Origin: Blastocatellia bacterium
Lineage (GTDB): Bacteria > Acidobacteriota > Blastocatellia > Chloracidobacteriales > JADJPF01
Length of the DNA: 14,297 bases
Direction of reading: 5' to 3'
NCBI GenBank assembly: GCA_016789295.1
Contig: JAEUQL010000037.1
Location: 1 to 14,297, forward strand
Made by a program: the position numbers and the translations under genes. The notes below the pieces were generated by a model, which saw only the letters and a program-made list of their open reading frames with translations, did no database searches and was not told the origin of the DNA. This document shows, piece after piece, positions 6,814 to 12,016 of this stretch; within the stretch, counting starts at the first letter, position 1; each line of letters begins with the position of its first letter.

Positions 6814-7941
6814 ATGAGTCAAAGAAGAAGGTTTCCGAAGATAGCACCAAGCGCATTTCAACACCCTATGGATACAAAAGCTCTTGAGGCTCTCAAGAGA
6901 GTCAAAGGTGTGGATTTTGTTGTTAGAAAAGTTAATGAGTTTGGCTTTGAACGCTACCTCTATATCAATAATATCGCTGATAATGTGCAAGTAAATAGAC
7001 ATCAGTGTCCAAAACTTTACGATATGCTTCTAGAGGCTTGTGAAATAATCGATGTCGATGTTCCACAACTCTATATCAACCAAGATCCTGCTGTAAATGC
7101 TTTCACTTTTGGCACAGAATCTCCTTTCATAGTACTCAATTCAGGTCTTATAGACTTGATGGAAGATGATGAGCTGTTCACAATCATTGCTCACGAGGTT
7201 GGACATATAAAGTGTGGCCACGTGCTATATAAAATGGTAGCCCACTTCTTACGCTTTGCAGCCGAAATCATAGGAGATATGACTTTTGGAATAGGTAAGC
7301 TTCTTACTGGGCCTATTCTGATAGCTTTTTATGAATGGGATCGCAAGTCTGAGCTTTCTGCTGATAGAGCTAGCCTCGTGGGTGTACAAAATCCAGACAC
7401 TGTGATCAAATCATTGATGAAGCTTGCAGGTGGTTGCCACAAAGTCTATCAGCAGTTTAATAAAGATGAGTTCTTGCGCCAAGCCGACAGCTATAAAGAG
7501 CTTGATGAGAGTAGCCTCAATCAACTCTATAAATTTATGCAGGTTGTATTTCGCTCACACCCATTTCCAGCTTTGCGAGCCAAAGAGATAAATGAGTGGT
7601 CTTTGTCAACCGAGTACAGAAACATAATGGATGGAATATATCCAAGACTCGATATTGACTACTATGGTGGTCGTGGTGATTATCAAGCTCCTGCCCCTCC
7701 AGCCACTAGAGGAACTGTTTCTTGTCCAAACTGTGGTATTAAAGTTGAACCAGATGCTAAATTTTGCCACGTTTGCGGTGCTACTATTGTCGGTGCAATA
7801 GCAATAATAGAAAAAAATAATAAGCCTTCGCCGCCACCAAAGAAAGATAACAGACCGCGCTGTAGAAATTGTGAAGCTGTGCTGAAAGCTTCTGATGACT
7901 ATTGCCCATCCTGCGGATTCAATACGAGGTTTGATTTCTAA
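6814..7941 (+). CDS. M48-family zinc metallopeptidase with two C-terminal zinc ribbons
   Basis: A 375-residue protein of the M48 (HtpX/Ste24-like) peptidase family. The zinc site is HEVGH at 127-131 (H127, E128, H131), with the third ligand E180 in RKSELSADRA. A hydrophobic stretch at about 143-172 between them may be a membrane hairpin as in HtpX, but there is no N-terminal signal or membrane helix. The C-terminus carries two short zinc ribbons: C304, C307, C318, C321 and C350, C353, C364, C367, joined by a proline- and lysine-rich linker. Such ribbons normally sit in the cytosol and bind protein or nucleic acid. ATG 6814 is chosen because GAAAGG lies 5 bases upstream; an in-frame TTG at 6754 would lie in the hairpin loop. 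The stop directly abuts the pgpA start, so the two are very probably co-translated. The likely role is membrane-protein quality control; the substrate is unknown. Confidence 0.9.
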   Translation: MSQRRRFPKIAPSAFQHPMDTKALEALKRVKGVDFVVRKVNEFGFERYLYINNIADNVQVNRHQCPKLYDMLLEACEIIDVDVPQLYINQDPAVNAFTFGTESPFIVLNSGLIDLMEDDELFTIIAHEVGHIKCGHVLYKMVAHFLRFAAEIIGDMTFGIGKLLTGPILIAFYEWDRKSELSADRASLVGVQNPDTVIKSLMKLAGGCHKVYQQFNKDEFLRQADSYKELDESSLNQLYKFMQVVFRSHPFPALRAKEINEWSLSTEYRNIMDGIYPRLDIDYYGGRGDYQAPAPPATRGTVSCPNCGIKVEPDAKFCHVCGATIVGAIAIIEKNNKPSPPPKKDNRPRCRNCEAVLKASDDYCPSCGFNTRFDF

Positions 7942-8448
7942 ATGTCAAATAGGTCAAAGACAGAGCAAGTTCGTGCAACTACTCTAGCTGACCGTACAGC
8001 AATCTTTCTTGCAACTGGATTTGGAAGTGGCTACTTTCCAGTTGGTCCTGGCACTGCTGGCACAGTAGTAGCCATACCTATCTACTTACTTCTAGTCTAT
8101 TACCTTGAACTAGCTCTAACTAACTATATACTGGTTGTTCTGTTGATTACAGTTGGTAGTTTTTTCCTGGCTCATAGAGCAGGTAAACATTTTGGTTTAG
8201 TAGATGCACAGCAGATTGTAATAGATGAAATAGCTGGTTTTCTTATAACCATGGTAGCTGCACCCAGATCGTGGATATGGATAATAGTCGGATTTCTTCT
8301 CTTTCGCCTTTTTGACATTCTAAAGCCTTGGCCTGCAAGCTACTTTGATACTAACGGCACAGGTGGTTTTGATGTTGTGATGGATGATGTTATGGCAGGC
8401 ATCTATGCAATGATCATTATTCAGTTACTATCAAGACTACTCTCATAA
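7942..8448 (+). CDS. pgpA: Phosphatidylglycerophosphatase A
   Basis: A 168-residue inner-membrane enzyme that dephosphorylates phosphatidylglycerol phosphate to phosphatidylglycerol, the last step in making that phospholipid. Family motifs are all present: GFGSGYFPVGPGTAG (27-41), IVIDEIAG (92-99) with D95 and E96, FRLFDILKPWP (121-131) and GGFDVVMDDVMAG (141-153) with D148 and D149. Three to four hydrophobic segments (about 43-75, 97-118 and 152-167) fit the usual topology, and the length is normal. ATG follows the M48 stop with no gap; GAGG lies 12 bases upstream inside the M48 gene, consistent with translational coupling. The pairing suggests a shared membrane-maintenance role. Confidence 0.93.
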   Translation: MSNRSKTEQVRATTLADRTAIFLATGFGSGYFPVGPGTAGTVVAIPIYLLLVYYLELALTNYILVVLLITVGSFFLAHRAGKHFGLVDAQQIVIDEIAGFLITMVAAPRSWIWIIVGFLLFRLFDILKPWPASYFDTNGTGGFDVVMDDVMAGIYAMIIIQLLSRLLS

Positions 8449-8463
8449 ACCTATTAAAAATTG

Positions 8464-8496
8464 AGTCTAAAGAGTACAAGAAGTACTCTCTAGACT
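8464..8496. terminator. Bidirectional hairpin between pgpA and mdh
   Basis: AGTCTAAAGAGTAC (8464-8477) pairs with GTACTCTCTAGACT (8483-8496) over 14 positions with a single A-C mismatch, around a 5-base loop. It sits between two convergent genes, 15 bases from each stop, so it probably ends both transcripts. There is no T-run on either flank. Confidence 0.7.
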
Positions 8497-8510
8497 GATA
8501 GACTTATCGA

Positions 8511-9443
8511 TTACATACCAATTATATCTACAAGTTCTTGGACAGCAGCAGCAGATTTCTGCAAAGCTGTACGTTCTTCAACCGTGAGGTTGATCTCTAC
8601 TATTTTCTCGATACCGTTTGCACCAAGCTTAACGGGAACACCTATGAACAGCCCGCTTATTCCATACTCGCCTTCAAGTAGAGTTGCACAAGGTAATATC
8701 TTCTTCTTGTCTTTCAGTATCGACTCTACCATCTCTACTGTGGCTGCTGATGGTGCATAGTAGGCAGAACCAGTCTTGAGCAGTTTAACAATCTCGGCTC
8801 CACCGTTGCGCGTGCGGTCGATTATCTTGTCAATGGTCTCTTTTGGTAACAGCTCTGGAATTGGGATGCCTGCACAAGTTGAGTAACGTGCAAGTGGTAC
8901 CATGGTGTCACCGTGGCCACCCAACACAAAAGAGTTGATGTTTTCTACTGAAACGTCGAGTGCTTCAGCAAGGAAACAGCTCATGCGCGCAGAGTCGAGT
9001 ACACCAGCCATCCCGATCACTCTGTGCTTTGGAAATCCTGATACTTTGTACGCAACGTGGCACATAGCATCTAGTGGATTGGATACTATGATGATGATGC
9101 AGTTAGGAGAGTATTTAACTACTTCTTCGGTTACTTGCTTTACAATGCCTTTGTTTGTGTTGATCAGATCATCACGGCTCATGCCAGGCTTGCGAGCAAT
9201 ACCAGACGTGATCACAACTATGTCAGAATCAGCCGTCTCTTTATAACCGTTTGCCCCTACTAGCCTGCAGTCGTAACCTTCTATGGGAGCCGACTCTGCT
9301 AGATCGAGGGCTTTGCCTTGCGGCATGTCTTCAATAATGTCAACCAGAACGACGTCGGCCAGCTCTTTGTCAACTAGACGGTGAGCCAAGGTTGCGCCTA
9401 CGTTTCCAGCACCAACTACAGTTACTTTCTTTCTACGATTCAT
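8511..9443 (-). CDS. mdh: NAD-dependent malate dehydrogenase
   Basis: A 310-residue lactate/malate dehydrogenase superfamily enzyme that interconverts malate and oxaloacetate with NAD in the citric acid cycle. The Rossmann motif is VVGAGNVGATLA (9-20), with D35 ending the second strand to bind the NAD ribose. Substrate residues R84 and R90 lie in GIARKPGMSRDDL; the arginine pattern marks malate rather than lactate specificity. N122 (VSNPLD), D150 and R153 (VLDSARMS) and the catalytic H177 (GGHGDT) are present. ATG 9443 has GGGAG 6 bases upstream. An in-frame TTG at 9491 is rejected because it falls inside the promoter at 9482-9511. The gene appears monocistronic, convergent with pgpA and divergent from htrA. 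Confidence 0.96.
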   Translation of the reverse strand: MNRRKKVTVVGAGNVGATLAHRLVDKELADVVLVDIIEDMPQGKALDLAESAPIEGYDCRLVGANGYKETADSDIVVITSGIARKPGMSRDDLINTNKGIVKQVTEEVVKYSPNCIIIIVSNPLDAMCHVAYKVSGFPKHRVIGMAGVLDSARMSCFLAEALDVSVENINSFVLGGHGDTMVPLARYSTCAGIPIPELLPKETIDKIIDRTRNGGAEIVKLLKTGSAYYAPSAATVEMVESILKDKKKILPCATLLEGEYGISGLFIGVPVKLGANGIEKIVEINLTVEERTALQKSAAAVQELVDIIGM

Positions 9444-9481
9444 AAATCTCTCCCTATATGTTCTATTACTGAGAAGCGTGC

Positions 9482-9511
9482 AGTGTAACAATGGCTACAT
9501 TTTACTGTCAA
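9482..9511 (-). promoter_or_regulatory. mdh promoter
   Basis: On the minus strand, a perfect TTGACA (9511-9506) is followed by an 18-base spacer and TACACT (9487-9482), with TG one base before the -10 as in extended -10 promoters. Transcription would begin near 9475, about 30 bases before the ATG at 9443. It is the best-formed promoter in the window. Confidence 0.75.
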
Positions 9512-9524
9512 GTTGCAAAACTTG
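9509..9524. promoter_or_regulatory. Operator-like palindrome over the mdh -35 element
   Basis: CAAGTT (9509-9514) and AACTTG (9519-9524) are exact inverted repeats around GCAA, and the left arm overlaps the mdh -35 hexamer. The position would allow a dimeric repressor or activator to act on mdh. Six-base arms can arise by chance, so this is tentative. Confidence 0.35.
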
Positions 9525-9579
9525 GCTTAGAGAATAGATCAATTTCGGATCAAGACTACTAATTGCAAATAGAAGCAAC

Positions 9580-9608
9580 TTGAGCCACAACTTTTGCAGC
9601 TATATAAT
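9580..9608 (+). promoter_or_regulatory. htrA promoter
   Basis: TTGAGC (9580-9585), a 17-base spacer and a perfect TATAAT (9603-9608). Transcription would start near 9615, giving a leader of about 155 bases. This also rules out an in-frame TTG at 9608, which overlaps the -10 element. Confidence 0.65.
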
Positions 9609-9684
9609 TGTTGAGTTTGACGGCCATCTTTAAGAAAGCTTCAAGAAGGTTTGTAAAACCTCTTTCTGTCTTGGGTCGTTCATC

Positions 9685-9721
9685 CTGGTGGTACTCTGGT
9701 GTTTCTCAAATCATCACCAGA
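9685..9721 (+). other. Alternative hairpins in the htrA leader
   Basis: CACCAG near 9715-9720 can pair with either of two upstream copies of CTGGTG. The first copy (9685-9692, CTGGTGGT with ATCACCAG) gives 8 pairs with one G-U. The second (9695-9701, TCTGGTG with CACCAGA) gives 7 perfect pairs. The two pairings exclude each other. A switch-like or temperature-responsive leader is possible but unproven. Confidence 0.3.
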
Positions 9722-9769
9722 AAATTCAACATAAAAGTTTTATCTCATTTAGGAGTTTGCAAGACTATT

Positions 9770-11260
9770 ATGGTAAAAAGAAAAAACAGAGTTCTATTTG
9801 TAGCCGCTGGTGCTGTGTTAGCTCTCTCTCTTATTTTTTCCTTCTCTTTTTTAGTAACAAAAGCTTATCGAGAATACACAGTCAAAGCATCCAACAGAGC
9901 AGAGAGTCTAATAACTAAAGAAGCACCTATAGCAGAACAAATTGTTTCACCAACAGAACTTTCTTCAACTTTTCGTAAAGTAGCCAAAACCGTAAAACCA
10001 ACCGTCGTCAACATAAGTGTTGTAGAAAAAGTGGGTATTGGAGAGTTAGGTGGCTTGCGACGCGAATTTCCAGATCTGGACTTCAAGTTCCCAGGTATGC
10101 CACGTTACAAGCAACGCGGTAACGGGTCAGGAGTAGTAGTCACCGAAGATGGCTACATCATCACAAACAATCACGTTGTGGGTAAGGCCGCCAATATAGA
10201 AGTAAAACTTTCTGATGGTCGTAAATTCAAAGGAAAAGTTATTGGAACCGACCCAGAAACAGACATAGCCGTGGTCAAAATAGATGCTCCAGAGAAACTT
10301 CCAATAGCCAAACTTGGTGATTCAGACCAGATGGAGCAAGGAGACTGGGTTCTCGCTATCGGCTCACCTTTCCAACTCGAACAGACAATCACAGCCGGAA
10401 TTGTGAGTGCAAAAGAACGAAGACTCAACAGGCAGTATGACAACTTTATACAGACTGATGCTTCCATAAATCCAGGAAATTCTGGTGGCCCACTTGTGAA
10501 CATGAAGGGTGAAGTTATTGGCATCAATACAATGATCTACTCTGAAACAGGTGGAAACGAAGGGATCGGCTTTGCTGTACCTTCCAGACTAGTCAACTCA
10601 GTCTATACACAGCTTGTTGGTCAAGGCAGAGTGATCCGTGGCTACCTTGGAGTGACTATAGACAATGTAACTCCAGAAAAAGTCAAGGCTCTTGAACTCA
10701 CAGTTGAACAAGGTGCTTTTGTAAATGATATTCAACCAAGCAGCCCAGCTTCAAAGGCTGGCTTGCAGAGTGGAGATATAGTGGTCAAGTTTGACGGTAA
10801 AGACGTCAGAACTGCCAATGAACTCACAAGCTATGTAGCAGAAACACCCGTAGGAAAGAAGGTAGAGATTAAGTTCTTGAGAGACGGCAAGTTAGAGAGT
10901 TCTTATGTACAAATTGCGGAACGTAAACAGTCAGGTTTGAGCCGCTCTCCGGAAAATCTTGAAGAAAATCCGCAAGAAAGTGACGGAAAACTTGGAATTA
11001 CTGCATCTACTATTAGTGAGAGCGATGCAGCAAAACTCAAGATTAAGAGTGGAGTGAAAATTGAGGACGTCACCATTGATAGTCCTGCTGCAGAAGGCGG
11101 TCTTCGTACAGGTGATGTGATCCACAAAGTCAACCGTCAAAATATAGTTACTGTGTCAGACTTCTTGGAAGCTACCAAATCTCTCAAAGAAGGTGATTCA
11201 GTAATTGTTCAAGTTGAACGAGCAGGGCAACTCTTTTTCCAAACTCTTAAAATTGAGTAG
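9770..11260 (+). CDS. htrA: HtrA/DegP-family serine protease with two PDZ domains
   Basis: A 496-residue envelope protease and chaperone for misfolded proteins. An N-terminal basic start and hydrophobic helix (about 8-30) form a membrane anchor or uncleaved signal. The trypsin-like domain (about 60-285) holds the catalytic triad H135 (TNNHVV), D165 (DPETDIAVVK) and S238 (INPGNSGGPL). PDZ1 spans about 287-380 (GYLGVTI, GDIVVKFDGKDV) and PDZ2 about 405-490 (GDVIHKVNRQNI), joined by a charged linker (about 385-405). Length and layout are typical of DegP/DegQ. ATG 9770 is chosen because it directly precedes the basic and hydrophobic N-terminus. Its AGGAG at 9751-9755 is 14 bases away, longer than usual, so translation may be weak or structure-dependent. 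Upstream in-frame codons encode nothing protein-like and overlap the promoter. Confidence 0.94.
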   Translation: MVKRKNRVLFVAAGAVLALSLIFSFSFLVTKAYREYTVKASNRAESLITKEAPIAEQIVSPTELSSTFRKVAKTVKPTVVNISVVEKVGIGELGGLRREFPDLDFKFPGMPRYKQRGNGSGVVVTEDGYIITNNHVVGKAANIEVKLSDGRKFKGKVIGTDPETDIAVVKIDAPEKLPIAKLGDSDQMEQGDWVLAIGSPFQLEQTITAGIVSAKERRLNRQYDNFIQTDASINPGNSGGPLVNMKGEVIGINTMIYSETGGNEGIGFAVPSRLVNSVYTQLVGQGRVIRGYLGVTIDNVTPEKVKALELTVEQGAFVNDIQPSSPASKAGLQSGDIVVKFDGKDVRTANELTSYVAETPVGKKVEIKFLRDGKLESSYVQIAERKQSGLSRSPENLEENPQESDGKLGITASTISESDAAKLKIKSGVKIEDVTIDSPAAEGGLRTGDVIHKVNRQNIVTVSDFLEATKSLKEGDSVIVQVERAGQLFFQTLKIE

Positions 11261-11326
11261 AAGAGTAGCTGTTTTTAGTTCTAAATAGTTTCTGCAAAAT
11301 CCACAGATCGATCTATTGATAGTTCT

Positions 11327-11356
11327 ACCGGAGAGTGATTAGCTACACTCTCCGGT
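11327..11356. terminator. Hairpin downstream of htrA
   Basis: ACCGGAGAGTG (11327-11337) and CACTCTCCGGT (11346-11356) form a perfect 11-bp, G+C-rich stem around an 8-base loop, 66 bases after the htrA stop. It is followed by CTAGCC rather than a T-run. Probable terminator by position. Confidence 0.65.
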
Positions 11357-11477
11357 CTAGCCTACACAGCCAAATCGCAAAAAACTTATAGATACATTCT
11401 TGTCAAAGTCTTGGCGAGGACTGAGTAGCTTATGTTTATTTACAATCAAAATTAAATTTACAGAATGGAGAAATGTT

Positions 11478-11885
11478 ATGAAGATTTTCAAGTCTATTTT
11501 GGCAACATTTGCCGTTATTACAATGCTTTACACAGGTGCTTTTGCTCAAACTAAAACTACTGATAATGTAACTACTGATCAGAAATCTGTAGTAGCACAA
11601 AAGTCTACACCTGTAAAAACTAGAGCAGAGTTTCAACCCGAAGTTATAGAAAAAGCTCAACAGGCACTCAAAACAAAAGGTCTTTACAAAGGGCAGCCAA
11701 ATGGCAAGCTCGATTCTGAGACCAGAGATGCAGTCAAATCTTTCCAGACACAAGAAGGGTTAAGACCAACGGGCCGCCTCAATAAAGATACTCGCCAGAA
11801 ACTTGGTATAGAAGAGGTTGATAAGACTGTAGAGAAGAAAACAACACGCAAAAAGCAGCCTAGCCCATCAGAAAAAGAGTCTTAA
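11478..11885 (+). CDS. Small secreted peptidoglycan-binding (PG_binding_1) protein
   Basis: A 135-residue exported protein. A signal peptide is clear (MKIFKSILATFAVITMLYTGAFA, predicted cut after residue 23). A Thr/Lys/Gln-rich spacer leads to a three-helix peptidoglycan-binding domain of PG_binding_1 type at about 55-111 (EKAQQALKTKGLYKGQPNGK, then DAVKSFQTQEGLRPTGRLN). A basic, Ser/Pro-rich tail ends the protein. There is no catalytic domain, so it probably attaches to the cell wall as a structural or targeting protein. ATG 11478 has GGAG 7 bases upstream; a longer frame from 11400 lacks a ribosome binding site and would bury the signal peptide. It is flanked by hairpins, so it is likely a single-gene transcript, although I could not find a convincing promoter in 11357-11460. 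Confidence 0.88.
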   Translation: MKIFKSILATFAVITMLYTGAFAQTKTTDNVTTDQKSVVAQKSTPVKTRAEFQPEVIEKAQQALKTKGLYKGQPNGKLDSETRDAVKSFQTQEGLRPTGRLNKDTRQKLGIEEVDKTVEKKTTRKKQPSPSEKES

Positions 11886-11900
11886 TTCAAAAACAGATCT

Positions 11901-11926
11901 AAAGAAGCAGGACTACCTGCTTCTTT
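11901..11926. terminator. Hairpin after the peptidoglycan-binding gene
   Basis: AAAGAAGCAGG (11901-11911) and CCTGCTTCTTT (11916-11926) form a perfect 11-bp stem with a 4-base loop, 15 bases after the stop. The stem ends in TTCTTT and is followed by ACTCCTTTA. This is the most terminator-like hairpin in the window. Confidence 0.75.
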
Positions 11927-12016
11927 ACTCCTTTAGCTACTTTCTTCTCAAAAACAAAAAAAGTAAACTTTCCAGGCTGAAAGGTTCATTCTTAGAAACT
12001 CTATCTGGAGTGTGCG

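Larger units (their letters stand above)
9444..9769. other. 326-bp divergent regulatory region of mdh and htrA
   Basis: This region contains back-to-back promoters for mdh (9482-9511) and htrA (9580-9608), a palindrome over the mdh -35 (9509-9524), and a leader of about 155 bases for htrA with two competing hairpin pairings (9685-9721). No gene is seen in it. The shared bases GCAACTTGA over both -35 elements are described in the findings. Confidence 0.65.

Noticed and set aside
9444..9491. N-terminal extension of mdh from a TTG at 9491
   Set aside because: It overlaps the mdh promoter spacer, and the family normally starts just before the Rossmann motif, as ATG 9443 does.
9608..9769. 54-residue N-terminal extension of HtrA
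   Set aside because: It starts inside the -10 element of the htrA promoter and would place non-signal sequence ahead of the membrane helix.
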